Assembly: GCF_004770475.1 (NCBI RefSeq) | Contig: NZ_RQHK01000003.1 | Coordinates: 186,001 to 250,000, forward strand | Reading direction: 5' to 3' | DNA: 64,000 bases | Origin: Leptospira mtsangambouensis | GTDB taxonomy: Bacteria > Spirochaetota > Leptospiria > Leptospirales > Leptospiraceae | Shown: in pieces, positions 1 through 10,100 of the stretch | How positions within the stretch are numbered: the stretch's first letter is position 1 | Layout of the letters: every line of letters starts with the position of its first letter | Translations under genes and position numbers: made by a program | Notes under the pieces: generated by a model | What the model was told of the DNA's origin: nothing | What the model saw: the letters and a program-made list of their open reading frames with translations, nothing else | Databases searched by the model: none

Positions 1-403
1 GAGATGGAATGATATCTCCATAAGACCGTTTTGCTTCTTCACCGAACCATTCGATGTACGATGCAGCATAGGCAATTTCCCCCCTAGCTTCTGTTAGTGG
101 CTTCCCTTGTTCTTGTGTCATGATAAGAGCCAAATCTTCTTGGTTATCCAACATGAGTTGGAACCATTTGCGTAATATTCCTGCTCTTTCTTTGGCTGGT
201 CGTGATTTCCAATCAGAGAGTGCTTTCTTTGCTGATAAGATGGCACTTGCTGCATCTTTTTCTGTGGAATGCGGAATGTTTCCGATGACTTCACCGTTTG
301 CGGGGTTATGTACTAAAATTTCTTTTTTGTTTTCTGCAGGGCACCAAACCCCACCTATGAAGTTTTCTTGTCGAAAAAGGTCTTTGTCTTTGATGTATTT
401 CAT
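1..403 (-). CDS. gabD: Succinate-semialdehyde dehydrogenase, N-terminal part (cut by window edge)
   Basis: The reverse complement of 403-1 reads MKYIKDKDLFRQENFIGG and continues open to the window edge (134 codons). It contains MTQEQGKPLTEARGEIAYAA and then YIEWFGEEAKR, which closely match the N-terminal NAD(P)-binding part of GabD-type aldehyde dehydrogenases. That enzyme oxidises succinic semialdehyde to succinate in the GABA/putrescine route. The catalytic Cys and Glu lie beyond the window and cannot be checked. The ATG at 403-401 is the natural start because the N-terminus aligns with the family. The gene diverges from a polyamine-type ABC importer at 542, which fits a shared catabolic role (inference). 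A related aldehyde dehydrogenase with another substrate remains possible. Confidence 0.85.
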   Translation of the reverse strand, partial: MKYIKDKDLFRQENFIGGVWCPAENKKEILVHNPANGEVIGNIPHSTEKDAASAILSAKKALSDWKSRPAKERAGILRKWFQLMLDNQEDLALIMTQEQGKPLTEARGEIAYAASYIEWFGEEAKRSYGDIIPS

Positions 404-541
404 ACGAAACCTGTGCTTTCATCGAAATCCCACCGCAGAAAAATTCCTACCTTTTTTTTGAAAACCTAGGAAGTGGTTGCTTAATTTTGAATTGTTGGTA
501 TCTAATTCCTGACATAAGTAAAACCAGGAGCACATAGGTTT
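404..541. promoter_or_regulatory. Divergent control region between gabD and the ABC importer
   Basis: This 138 bp gap must hold promoters for both divergent genes. On the plus strand TTGCTT (477-482) followed 16 bp later by TATCTA (499-504) is a possible sigma-70 promoter. AGGAG at 526-530 lies 11 bases before the ATG at 542. No obvious operator palindrome was seen. The promoter call is weak because both hexamers have mismatches. Confidence 0.35.
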
Positions 542-1711
542 ATGAAATTCGATTCATACAAACGAGTGATTTCTTCTGTTGCAGTTCTCTCAATCGCATT
601 TGCGGTTGCCTGCGGCAAAAAAGAAACAAAGGTTTCCGAAATCGGACAAGGCGAAGGAGAAGTTTCCATCGTTGCTTGGCCGGGGTACATTGAACGTGGT
701 GAAACAGACAAAGGATATGACTGGGTCACTGAATTTGAAAAAAGTTCTGGCTGTAAAGTAAATGTAAAAACTGCCGCTACATCTGATGAGATGGTAGCAC
801 TCATGAATGAAGGTGGATTTGATCTAGTGACTGCATCTGGTGATGCATCGTTACGTTTGGTTGCTGGTGGAAAAGTGCAAGAAATCAATACAGACCTTAT
901 CCCTAGTTGGAAAAACGTAGATTCCCGTTTGCAAAATGCTCCTTGGCATACTGTAGAAGGGAAACATTACGGTGTTCCTTATCAATGGGGTCCAAACGTT
1001 CTTATGTACAATACAAAAGTTTTCAAAAAAGCACCAACTAGTTGGAATGTTGTTTTTGAAGAACAAGTTTTAGCTGATGGAAAATCAAACAAAGGTCGTG
1101 TACAAGCGTTTGATGGTCCAATCTACATTGCTGATGCGGCTTTGTATTTAAAACAAGCAAAACCAGAACTCGGAATCCAAGATCCTTACGAATTGGATGA
1201 AAAACAATATGCTGCTGTCATCGAATTATTAAAAAAACAAAGACAACTCGTTCCAAAGTATTGGCATGATGCAATGGTCCAAGTGGATGACTTTAAAAAA
1301 GAAGGACTAGTTGCTTCTTCTACATGGCCATTCCAAGTAAACTTACTTGTTGGTGAAAAACAACCAGTAGCTTCTATTGTTCCAAAAGAAGGTGCAACTG
1401 GTTGGGCAGATAGCACCATGCTTCATAAAGATTCCAAACACGTAAACTGTGCTTACAAATGGTTAGAACATTCACTTTCTGCAAAAGTACAAGGTGATCT
1501 TGCTTCTTGGTTTGGATCAGTTCCTTCTGTTCCTTCTGCTTGTAAAGGGAATGCCCTTCTTGGTGATACAGGTTGTGCCATCAACGGATTCAATAACTTT
1601 GAAAAAATCTCTTTCTGGAGAACTCCAAAAGAAGATTGTTCCGGTGGAAGAAAATGTGTGCCTTATAAAAAATGGGCTGAAGACTATATTTCCATCATTG
1701 GAAGTAAATAA
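542..1711 (+). CDS. Polyamine-type ABC transporter substrate-binding lipoprotein (PotD/YdcS-like)
   Basis: This 389-residue protein starts with a basic region and hydrophobic stretch ending in AFAVAC, so Cys24 is the probable lipidated residue and the protein is anchored in the periplasm. The mature part resembles extracellular solute-binding proteins of the spermidine/putrescine class (PotD, YdcS), with segments such as VSIVAWPGYIERG near the N-terminus and YGVPYQWGPNVLMYNTK in the middle. It would capture the substrate and hand it to the permeases encoded downstream. It opens a four-gene transporter operon and is followed after 35 bp by the ATPase gene. Several Cys residues near the C-terminus (SACKGN, GCAING, EDCSGG) may form disulfides. 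The exact ligand (putrescine, spermidine or GABA) cannot be read from the sequence. Confidence 0.85.
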   Translation: MKFDSYKRVISSVAVLSIAFAVACGKKETKVSEIGQGEGEVSIVAWPGYIERGETDKGYDWVTEFEKSSGCKVNVKTAATSDEMVALMNEGGFDLVTASGDASLRLVAGGKVQEINTDLIPSWKNVDSRLQNAPWHTVEGKHYGVPYQWGPNVLMYNTKVFKKAPTSWNVVFEEQVLADGKSNKGRVQAFDGPIYIADAALYLKQAKPELGIQDPYELDEKQYAAVIELLKKQRQLVPKYWHDAMVQVDDFKKEGLVASSTWPFQVNLLVGEKQPVASIVPKEGATGWADSTMLHKDSKHVNCAYKWLEHSLSAKVQGDLASWFGSVPSVPSACKGNALLGDTGCAINGFNNFEKISFWRTPKEDCSGGRKCVPYKKWAEDYISIIGSK

Positions 1712-1746
1712 GATCCTAACATTATAAAAGTTCTGAAGGAGAAGGA

Positions 1747-2772
1747 ATGGACCAAGTTTACGATGTTGAATTTCAAAATGTAACAAGGAAATTCGACCAA
1801 TTTATAGCGGTGGATGATGTCTCCTTCGGGATTAGAAAAGGTGAATTCTTTTCGATGTTAGGCCCTTCCGGGTCGGGAAAAACAACCTGTCTCCGTATGG
1901 TGGCAGGGTTTCAGGATACGACTTCAGGAAGGGTTCTTTTGGAAGGTGTTGATGTCACTGGCATCCCACCTTACAAAAGAAATGTGAACACTGTCTTTCA
2001 AGACTATGCTTTATTCCCTCATATGACAGTTGCGGAAAACGTTGGTTATGGATTAAAAATCAAAAAAACTCCCGCAAAAGAAATAGGCCAAAGAGTGGCG
2101 GAGATGCTTTCGATGGTTCGTTTGCCTGATGTGGGGAATCGTAAACCCTCTGAATTATCTGGCGGGCAAAGGCAAAGGATCGCACTGGCAAGAGCTCTTA
2201 TCAATCGTCCGGGAGTTTTACTTCTCGATGAACCACTTGGTGCTTTGGATCTAAAATTAAGAGAAGAGATGCAATTGGAACTGAAGGCCATCCAAAAGGA
2301 AGTGGGCATTACTTTTATCTTTGTCACTCACGACCAAGAAGAAGCACTATCGATGTCGGATCGGATTGCAGTCTTTAACAAAGGAAAGGTGGAGCAAATT
2401 GCCACGCCAGAAGAATTGTATGATCGTCCCAAAACCGAGTTTGTTGCCAACTTTGTGGGAACATCCAACATCCTTTCTTTAGAAGAAACCAAACGACTCA
2501 CTGGCCAAACGGGAAAAGGAATGATCCGCCCAGAACGAGTCCATGTATTTGCCAACGCAAAGGAAGACAATCACTCCACAGGATACAGAACCTTTAAGGC
2601 AATTCTCAAAAGCCAAGTGTACTCAGGTGCTACTTCTAAAATGCATTTTGAAACTCCGAGTGGTTCTCGGATCATTGCTTCCACTCAAAATCTAAAAATC
2701 TCGGCAGAACACATCGCAGTTGGTTCGGAAGTGCTCGTAGGTTGGAAAGATTCTGACATGCATTTGCTTTAA
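1747..2772 (+). CDS. Polyamine-type ABC transporter ATP-binding protein (PotA-like)
   Basis: This 341-residue ATPase has a full nucleotide-binding domain: Walker A GPSGSGKTT at about residues 39-47, Q-loop in NTVFQDYALF, signature LSGGQ at 137-141, Walker B LLLDEP at about 158-163, and a switch histidine in FVTHDQEEAL. The last 75 residues look like the TOBE domain usual for PotA/MalK-type importers. It powers uptake with the two permeases encoded next. AAGGAGAAGGA just upstream of the ATG is a strong ribosome site. All catalytic motifs are intact. Confidence 0.9.
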   Translation: MDQVYDVEFQNVTRKFDQFIAVDDVSFGIRKGEFFSMLGPSGSGKTTCLRMVAGFQDTTSGRVLLEGVDVTGIPPYKRNVNTVFQDYALFPHMTVAENVGYGLKIKKTPAKEIGQRVAEMLSMVRLPDVGNRKPSELSGGQRQRIALARALINRPGVLLLDEPLGALDLKLREEMQLELKAIQKEVGITFIFVTHDQEEALSMSDRIAVFNKGKVEQIATPEELYDRPKTEFVANFVGTSNILSLEETKRLTGQTGKGMIRPERVHVFANAKEDNHSTGYRTFKAILKSQVYSGATSKMHFETPSGSRIIASTQNLKISAEHIAVGSEVLVGWKDSDMHLL

Positions 2773-2782
2773 GGATTTGTAA

Positions 2783-3700
2783 ATGACAAACACTCTTGAT
2801 AAGTTTTTTACATTTCTTTTTTATCGTAAGGGCCTTGCGATTTTTTTATTACTCGCACCACTTCTTATTTGGCTTGGGGTTGTGTATTTGGGTTCGCTTT
2901 TCACTCTCCTCATCCAAAGTTTTTTCTCAATTGATTCTTTCTCTGGAGTCATCAAACGAGAATTTACTTTAGAATCCTATTATGATCTATTCCGACAAAG
3001 TACCAATTGGGATATCATCATTCGTACCACAACCATGGCTTTTACCGTTACCATTGTGAGTGCCATCATTGCATTTCCGATTGCTTATTATATGGCGATG
3101 TATGCAGGTCCCAAATTAAAACCCATTCTATATTTGGGAGTGATGTTACCTCTTTGGTCAAGTTACCTTGTGAAAGTTTATTCATGGAAACTGATTATGG
3201 CAAAAGAAGGAATTCTCACTTGGTGTTTAGAAGAACTTGGACTTTTGCATCTACTTGATGTGATCCTATCCATTCCTGTGATTGGAGGAACTTCTTTGTC
3301 TTTTTCTTATATTGGAATGTTTCTTGTTTTTGTTTATATTTGGCTACCGTATATGATCCTTCCCATCCAAGCCTCTTTAGAACGAATTCCTAAATCCTTA
3401 CTAGAAGCGTCTTCTGATTTGGGTGGTGGGCCTTCTCAAACGTTTCGAAAAGTGGTGTTGCCACTTGCGTTTCCTGGAGTGGTCGCAGGTTCGATTTTTA
3501 CCTTCTCGCTCACGTTAGGTGATTATATCATTCCGACGATTATCGGGAATTCCAGTTATTTTATTGGGATGGCAGTTTACACACACCAAGGTACAGCGGG
3601 TAACATTCCTTTGGCGGCAGCTTTTTCTGTCATCCCAATTGTCATTATGATGATTTACCTTATGATCGCAAAACGATTAGGAGCTTTTGATGCTCTCTAA
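2783..3700 (+). CDS. ABC transporter permease, PotB type
   Basis: This 305-residue inner-membrane protein has about six hydrophobic segments. Its cytoplasmic coupling loop is EASSDLGGGPSQTFRKVVLP, matching the EAA motif that docks onto the ATPase. It corresponds to the first permease of PotB/YdcU type. It begins 10 bp after the ATPase gene and overlaps the second permease gene, so the subunits are probably co-translated. Confidence 0.88.
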   Translation: MTNTLDKFFTFLFYRKGLAIFLLLAPLLIWLGVVYLGSLFTLLIQSFFSIDSFSGVIKREFTLESYYDLFRQSTNWDIIIRTTTMAFTVTIVSAIIAFPIAYYMAMYAGPKLKPILYLGVMLPLWSSYLVKVYSWKLIMAKEGILTWCLEELGLLHLLDVILSIPVIGGTSLSFSYIGMFLVFVYIWLPYMILPIQASLERIPKSLLEASSDLGGGPSQTFRKVVLPLAFPGVVAGSIFTFSLTLGDYIIPTIIGNSSYFIGMAVYTHQGTAGNIPLAAAFSVIPIVIMMIYLMIAKRLGAFDAL

Positions 3701-4493
3701 GTGGAATTTAGGTACAATCGGATTAAAGGTAGCAACTATCCTTGGGTTTTTGTTCATCCATATCCCTATCTTTATCATCATCATGTATGCTTTTTCTACG
3801 GATGAAAAAACATTTCAATTCCCGTTACCAGGATTCACTCTTAAGTGGTTTGGGGTGGCATGGGAACGAAATGATATTTGGGAAGCCATCATTTTGTCTT
3901 CTCAAGTGGCAACCATTTCAACGGTTATGGCCATCATTCTTGGAACCTTGGCTTGTCTTGCAGTGTATCGTAGCAAATTTTTTGGAAGAGAAGTGATTTC
4001 CTTTCTTGTGATTTTGCCGATTGCTTTACCTGGAATTGTGACAGGGATTTCTCTTCGTTCCGCCATGTCCCTTTTTGGAATTCCTTTTAGCACTTGGACC
4101 ATTGTGATTGCCCATGCTACTTTTTGTATTGTAACAGTGTATAATAATGTTCTCGCAAGACTTCGCAGAAGTTCTCATTCCATGGTGGAAGCATCTATGG
4201 ATTTGGGTGCCAATCCTTGGCAAACTTTTCGATTTGTGATTTTACCAAATATCGCAACTGCCTTGTTAGCTGGTGGGATGTTGTCTTTTGCTTTGTCATT
4301 TGATGAAGTGATTGTCACCACATTCACTGCGGGCCAACAATCCACAGTCCCCATTTGGATGTTAACAGAGTTTATTCGTCCGAGACAGAGACCTGTCACC
4401 AATGTAGTTGCGGTTTTTGTCATTCTTGTGACAACTCTCCCGATTCTCATTGCATATTATTTAACAAAAGAAGATGAAGGTGGGAAAAAATAA
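3690..4493 (+). CDS. ABC transporter permease, PotC type
   Basis: This 267-residue membrane protein has about six transmembrane segments and an EAA loop (EASMDLGANPWQTFRFVILP). It is the PotC/YdcV-like partner of the preceding permease. I chose the ATG at 3690 over the in-frame TTG at 3687, because AGGAG at 3679-3683 is well spaced from the ATG. The gene overlaps the upstream permease by 11 bp. It is the last gene of the transporter operon and ends in an inverted repeat around its stop codon. Confidence 0.88.
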   Translation: MLSKWNLGTIGLKVATILGFLFIHIPIFIIIMYAFSTDEKTFQFPLPGFTLKWFGVAWERNDIWEAIILSSQVATISTVMAIILGTLACLAVYRSKFFGREVISFLVILPIALPGIVTGISLRSAMSLFGIPFSTWTIVIAHATFCIVTVYNNVLARLRRSSHSMVEASMDLGANPWQTFRFVILPNIATALLAGGMLSFALSFDEVIVTTFTAGQQSTVPIWMLTEFIRPRQRPVTNVVAVFVILVTTLPILIAYYLTKEDEGGKK

Positions 4494-4500
4494 TCCCACC
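4479..4500. terminator. Stem-loop at the end of the ABC transporter operon
   Basis: GGTGGGA (4479-4485) and TCCCACC (4494-4500) form a perfect 7 bp stem. The loop contains the stop codon. No T-run follows on the plus strand, so it may work as an mRNA 3' stabiliser or a weak terminator rather than as a classical intrinsic terminator. Confidence 0.4.
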
Positions 4501-4613
4501 AAAAATCATACTTCTATCTTCGGCTTTGGAAAATCAGAAGATCTTTTTCTGGTTTTGACAATTATCAAAGGAATTTCACTTTCACAAATCGTTTAAGGTG
4601 GTAGACTTCTTAT

Positions 4614-5045
4614 ATGGAAAAATTGATTCAAAAACTGATCATCCCGATTGATGGTTCACCAAGTTCCGCGAGAGCATTAGAATTTGGTTTGGCAATTGCA
4701 AAAGCGAGTAATGCAAAATGTTTCGTCGTCGAAGTGATTGAAGATTTTGGCCCGCTTCCTGGATATTATGATGCGGCTCCTGTTGGAAAAGATCGAGTCA
4801 AATGGATCTCTGAACAAAGATTCGAAAAAATCCATCCAATTTTGGATGAAACTTCTGTGAAATGGGAACGTGTGATTTTAGAAGGGTATCCAGCTGAAGA
4901 AATATGCAAACTTGCTGAAAAAGAAAAAGCAGATTTGATCGTGATTGGAAGTCGTGGCCATGGAATCCTCGGAAGATTCATCATGGGTAGTGTATCTGAT
5001 CGTGTTGTTCATTACGCACCATGTTCCGTAACAGTTGTTAGGTGA
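4614..5045 (+). CDS. Universal stress protein, UspA family
   Basis: This 143-residue cytoplasmic protein is a single Usp domain of normal length. The C-terminal part [15 protein letters not shown] fits the G-2x-G-9x-G-S nucleotide-binding signature, so it is likely the ATP-binding type. The N-terminus [18 protein letters not shown] has the usual Asp near the first strand. It appears monocistronic, 120 bp after the transporter operon. A TTGACA at 4556-4561 lies upstream, but no good -10 was seen. The stress it responds to cannot be deduced. Confidence 0.85.
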   Translation: MEKLIQKLIIPIDGSPSSARALEFGLAIAKASNAKCFVVEVIEDFGPLPGYYDAAPVGKDRVKWISEQRFEKIHPILDETSVKWERVILEGYPAEEICKLAEKEKADLIVIGSRGHGILGRFIMGSVSDRVVHYAPCSVTVVR

Positions 5046-5103
5046 ATTTGGCATAAATTTGTCAATAGCTTGTTAATTTAGTTGCGCTGAATTGTATCCC
5101 ATC

Positions 5104-5136
5104 GGAATCTACGGACTAATCCTAGAGTAGATTTCC
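5104..5136. repeat. Imperfect inverted repeat upstream of the PilZ-like gene
   Basis: GGAATCTAC (5104-5112) faces GTAGATTTCC (5127-5136), a 9 bp dyad with one bulged T, just 11 bp before the start codon at 5148. It may be an operator or a 5' UTR hairpin for the long operon that begins here. Confidence 0.35.
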
Positions 5137-5147
5137 GGTAGATACAA

Positions 5148-6407
5148 ATGAAGGTTTTTGAAAAAGAAGAATTTCCCGCAGTTTTACCTCTCGATAAACG
5201 ATATACAAGAACATATTACCAAGACGATAGTTTTGTTTCTAACATTCGTCGCGCTCTTCCTCGAATGATCACTACTGTGGTCATGGAGGAACATATCTTT
5301 CCCAAAATATCCCATGAGGAAATTGATTTTTTGCTACAATATTATGCAAAAAGACAAGATACGAGCGGAAATTATTATCAACTCAAAACAATTCCGTATC
5401 GCATTCGTAAAGAATCTGCAGAAAGAATTTTAGAAGAAGCTGGAGTGGATGAAACTCAAAGAGATTTCATTAGCACATTCTATCATTTTGATACAAATCT
5501 GCAGCAATATGTTTTAAACGATAAAGTTACGGAAGCAGATGAAATTAAAATTTTGCAGATCATCAAACGGAGGGATTATTACGTTGGAAACGTAGAGAAG
5601 TCAAAGATATCTGCAATCTTCGAGCCAATTGAAGAGATTCCTAAAAAAGATACATTTTTTGCGAATCTTTATATTCCGCCAGCCCACAAGTTTTTTTCGC
5701 CTCCCAATTTGAAACATATTTCTGGAATGCAGATTGTAGAAGCTGCGAGGCAGTTTGGAATTGCTTGTAACCATATGTACGGAAAGGTTCCTTTTGAAGG
5801 AGTCACCTTTTTATTGTTATACTTAAATTCAGAGTTTTTTCAATACGCCAAGATGAACATGCCCATCAAATTGAGGGCAAAAGCATTGGAGACAAAAAAT
5901 AGTAAGGTTGGGTATTGGAATTACTCGAAATTGGAAATCACTGCGTATCAGGAAAATCAGGAAATCACTCGGATTGAAATGGCAGCGAGTATTTTGCCTT
6001 TAAAAGTATACAAACGCCTAAAAAGCACGCAGGAAGAAGTTTATGAAATCGACCCGAGATTTCGCATTTTGGATCAGTTTAAAAACAATATTTCGGTTAG
6101 GGAAAATGGGAGAAATATTGTCTCCACCATCGAAAATATCTCTAGTTCAGGGTTTATGGTGCGATGCTCAGGGATTCATCCGGGCGATTTGGCCAATAGC
6201 GGGCAACTAGAATTTTTTATGCATTTTGATATTGTAGGTTTCGTTCATGGAACTTGTATTTTATTATGGGTGAAAGAAGACGATAATAATGAAGACACCT
6301 TTTTTGCTGGGTTTCGTTTTGAATCGATTTCAGAATTGGACCAAGCAAATGTAAAGGAAGCAATCAATCGTTATGGACGTTTGATCGAAGAAAGGGAAAT
6401 CCAATGA
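5148..6407 (+). CDS. PilZ-like domain protein, Leptospira family (DUF1577-like)
   Basis: This 419-residue soluble protein has no membrane segment. The C-terminal region has RENGR and, 12 residues later, NISSSGF, which resemble the RxxxR and (D/N)xSxxG motifs of c-di-GMP-binding PilZ domains. The spacing between them is shorter than usual, so ligand binding is uncertain. The N-terminal 300 residues resemble a family I associate with Leptospira (DUF1577), from memory and not by search. It is the first gene of a tightly packed run and overlaps the next gene by 4 bp (ATGA). A role as a second-messenger receptor is inference. Confidence 0.6.
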   Translation: MKVFEKEEFPAVLPLDKRYTRTYYQDDSFVSNIRRALPRMITTVVMEEHIFPKISHEEIDFLLQYYAKRQDTSGNYYQLKTIPYRIRKESAERILEEAGVDETQRDFISTFYHFDTNLQQYVLNDKVTEADEIKILQIIKRRDYYVGNVEKSKISAIFEPIEEIPKKDTFFANLYIPPAHKFFSPPNLKHISGMQIVEAARQFGIACNHMYGKVPFEGVTFLLLYLNSEFFQYAKMNMPIKLRAKALETKNSKVGYWNYSKLEITAYQENQEITRIEMAASILPLKVYKRLKSTQEEVYEIDPRFRILDQFKNNISVRENGRNIVSTIENISSSGFMVRCSGIHPGDLANSGQLEFFMHFDIVGFVHGTCILLWVKEDDNNEDTFFAGFRFESISELDQANVKEAINRYGRLIEEREIQ

Positions 6408-7168
6408 GTGGAAAAAAAGTAGCACTAGTGACTGGCGGCACTTCTGGTCTCGGGAGAGCAATTGTTTTAGAATTTGCAAACGCTGGTTATGTGGTTGGAT
6501 TTTGCGGAAGAAGAAAACAAGAAGGTGAAGAAACTCTTGCCCTTCTTGAAAAACAAGGTGGCACAGGGATGTTTGTCCGTTGTGATGTCACACAATCGGA
6601 AGCAGTTCGTAATTTTGTTGAATCAATTGTAGCTAAGTATGGTTCCGTTGATGTTGCCGTGAACAACGCAGGGATTTCTGGTGTTTTGAAAGCAACTGCT
6701 GATTATCCATTGGATATTTTTGATTCTGTAATGGATGTCAATTTGAAAGGAACTTTTCTCTCAATGCAATTTGAGTTAAAACAACTTTTGGCTCAAGGAA
6801 AAGGTGGGGTCATTATCAATGTCTCTTCTGCGTTGGGTGTCAGAGGAAAAGAAAAAGCTGGTCCTTATTCAATGACAAAACACGGAATCATTGGACTGAC
6901 TAAATCAGCAGCTTTGGAATACGGTTCAGCTGGAATTCGAGTGGTTGCACTTTGTCCAGGTGGGATCCAAACAGAAATGGATGATGTATTTTATGCCAAT
7001 GTTCCAAACCCCGAAGAAGTAAAAAAAGAAAGAATGAAATCCTATGCATTGGGTCGAATGGCAACTCCAGAAGAAGTAGCAAAAACTTGTGTATGGTTGT
7101 CAACAGATGGAGCTGCTTTTATCACTGGTGCAGTGATACCGGTAGACGGCGGTAAAACAGCAAGATAG
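6404..7168 (+). CDS. Short-chain dehydrogenase/reductase (FabG-like)
   Basis: This 254-residue classical SDR has the cofactor motif TGGTSGLGRA near the N-terminus, NNAGIS in strand 4, and the catalytic Ser (VSSALG) and YSMTK (YxxxK). The C-terminal PVDGGKTAR is typical. FabG-type 3-oxoacyl-ACP reductases are the closest well-known relatives, but SDR substrate cannot be assigned from sequence alone. GTG or ATG choices are not in doubt, since the ATG overlaps the preceding stop. acpS lies two genes downstream, which is compatible with fatty-acid or polyketide chemistry. Confidence 0.82.
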   Translation: MSGKKVALVTGGTSGLGRAIVLEFANAGYVVGFCGRRKQEGEETLALLEKQGGTGMFVRCDVTQSEAVRNFVESIVAKYGSVDVAVNNAGISGVLKATADYPLDIFDSVMDVNLKGTFLSMQFELKQLLAQGKGGVIINVSSALGVRGKEKAGPYSMTKHGIIGLTKSAALEYGSAGIRVVALCPGGIQTEMDDVFYANVPNPEEVKKERMKSYALGRMATPEEVAKTCVWLSTDGAAFITGAVIPVDGGKTAR

Positions 7169-7177
7169 GAACTTTTT

Positions 7178-10100
7178 GTGTTTACTGTAGGAAAATATAA
7201 CGCATTAAGGGAACTTCACTTAGGAAAAAGAAGTTCCGTATATTCGGGAGAATCTTTGTCTGGAGAACCTGTCGTGATCAAATTATTGAATCGCGATTAT
7301 CCAGATAACCACGAAATCACACGTTTTAAAAACGAATTTGAAATTCTACGTTCTGTCGATTCACCATATACTTTAAGACCACTAGATTTAGAAACATATC
7401 AAAATACGGTAGCCATTGTATTCCCAAATGTTGGTTTTACTGATCTCGCAAAACTACAATTAAGTGGTAAGTATAGCAATATCGCAACTTTTTTGAATAT
7501 CTCTATCGAAGTTTGTAAGGCACTTGTTGATATCCATAAGGCAAAAATTGTTCACAACGATATCAAAGCACAAAATATCATTTATAATCCAGACACTGGA
7601 GCTTTAAAGATTATCGATTTTGGTTCTGCGACACTTTTGACTCATCGTAGTTTTTATCTTCCGATGAATCAAAATTTAACCGGAACACTTGCTCATATTT
7701 CACCCGAACAAACTGGTCGGATGAACCGTACAGTTGATTACAGAACAGATTTTTATTCCTTTGGTGTCACCTTATATCAGTTAATTACTGGGGACTTGCC
7801 ATTTTTATACACTGATAGTTTGGAAATGGTGCATGCACACTTGGCAAAAACTCCGCTTTCTCCAAAGGAAAGAAGTGGGGCACCAAAAATTGTTTCTGAT
7901 TTAATTATGAAACTTCTGGAGAAAAATCCAGAAGATCGGTACCAAACAGCAACGGGTTTGCTGTCTGACCTCTCTGCGATCCAATCCGTTCTTTTGGAAA
8001 ATGGAAAAGAATCTTTAAATCAGTTCCAAATGGAACTTGCAAAGAATGATAAATCCTCTCGATTCCAAATTCCCAAAAAATTATATGGAAGAGAAACCCA
8101 GCTTCATGTTTTTGAAGAAAAATTTCTCGATGCAAAAGAAGGAAAAATCGAAACCTTTTTAATTTCGGGTCGATCAGGAATTGGGAAGTCGGCCCTTATC
8201 AACGAAATTCAAAAACCAGTCACAAGGGAAAAGGCATATTTCACTTCAGGTAAATTTGATTTATACAAAAAATCGATTCCTTACCGCGCCATCAATTTGG
8301 CCTTACAAGGACTTGTTCGGCAGTTATTATCCGAAAACGAATCTGCTGTCAAAGAATGGAAAAAGAATTTATCGGACGCACTAGGTGCTAATGCAAAATT
8401 GATCATTGATGTAGTTCCTGAATTGTCACAGTTGTTAGGTGATAAACCATCGCCGCCCGAATTGGATAGTTTAGAGACTGAAAACCGATTTCATTTGGTA
8501 TTTCGAAAATTCCTCCGAACCATTTGTACAAAAGAACATCCTGTGGTCTTGTTTTTGGACGATATGCAATGGGCGGATTCTTCAAGCATCTTGCTCTTAA
8601 AAGAAGTTCTAACTGATCCTGAAATTTCATATTTTTTTATTATTCTTTCATACCGAGATAATGAAGTACTCCCAACGGATCCATTTTTTAGACTCCTTGA
8701 AGAACTTCGTGAGATCCAAATTGCGATTACCGAAATTCGGTTAGAACCATTGAGAGAGCGTGATGTGGCACTTTTGGTTTCGGAAACATTAATGGTTCCA
8801 GAATCAGAAATTCGTCCGATCGCAGAAGTCCTTTGGAAAAAAACAAAGGGAAATCCATTTCATGTCAATGAGATGTTTAAGAACTTATATGAAAGATCTT
8901 ACATTTACTTTGCAGATGATCATTGGTCTTGGGACAAAGACAAAATTGATTCAGTCAATATTTCTGACAACGTAATCGATCTTATCATTGATAAAATAAA
9001 TCTCCAATCAGAAGAACTAATCGATGCACTTAAATTAACTGCATGTATTGGAAACTGGTTTCGCCATGATATTTATGCAACGATAGCGGATAGGCCATTT
9101 CACAAAGCATCAATGGATTTGGTGACACTTGCCAATGAAGAGTTTTTGATCCTCGGTATGGAGGATGCAAACTTTACTCATGATAAAATCAGAGAAGCTA
9201 TCTATAAAATCATTTCACCAGAAGAAAAGGCAAAACTACATTATAAGATCGGTAAAACATATCTTTCAATTCTTTATAAATACAAACTTGAAGACCATTT
9301 ATTTACCATTGTAAACCAATTGAATTTAGGTGCTTCGCAAATGAAAGGAAGCGAAGAATTAGCCGAACTAAGGATCTTAAATGAAAAAGCAGGGTTCAAA
9401 GCATTAAATTCTTCCGCATATGATGCGGCTTTCACTTTCTTTGATCGAATGGTTGGGCTTATGAAGGATGAGGAGTGGAAAAGTGATTATGAAAACTCTT
9501 TGAAACTTCATTTGGCCTATGCAAGATCAGCGTACCTTTCTAAAAATTTTGAAGCAGCAGAAAAAAGTTTTAATTATATACTTAGCTTTGTTCGCAATGA
9601 CCTAGATAAAATTTTAGTCTACGAACTTCAATCCTCTATGCTTGTCACTCAAAACAAGATGAAAGAGGTTTTGGAAACTTTGAAACAGGCCTTGAAACTT
9701 GTGGGAGTTCGATTGCCTAAAAAAGCAAATTCACTTTCTCCACTCCCAGAGTTAATCAAATTTAAATTTAAACTTGGCAATCGATCGATTGAAAGTTTAG
9801 AACATCTTCCGATTGCAAACGATCCTAGATATCTTGCTATCATGCGACTTCTGAATGCATGTATCGCTCCTTCATTCCTTGCTGAACCAGATTTATTTCC
9901 TGTGATCGTTTTGAAGTTGGTCAATAATACCTTACGGTTTGGTTTATGTGAAATTAGTGCCTTTGGGTTTTGTGCGATGGGTGTGATCCAAGGTTCTGGA
10001 CTAGGAAATTATGGTGATGGTTTTAAATTTGGTCAGTTAGGTGTTCGTTTGCTTGAAACCTTAGATGCAAAACCATTCCAATGCCGAACTTTATTTATGT

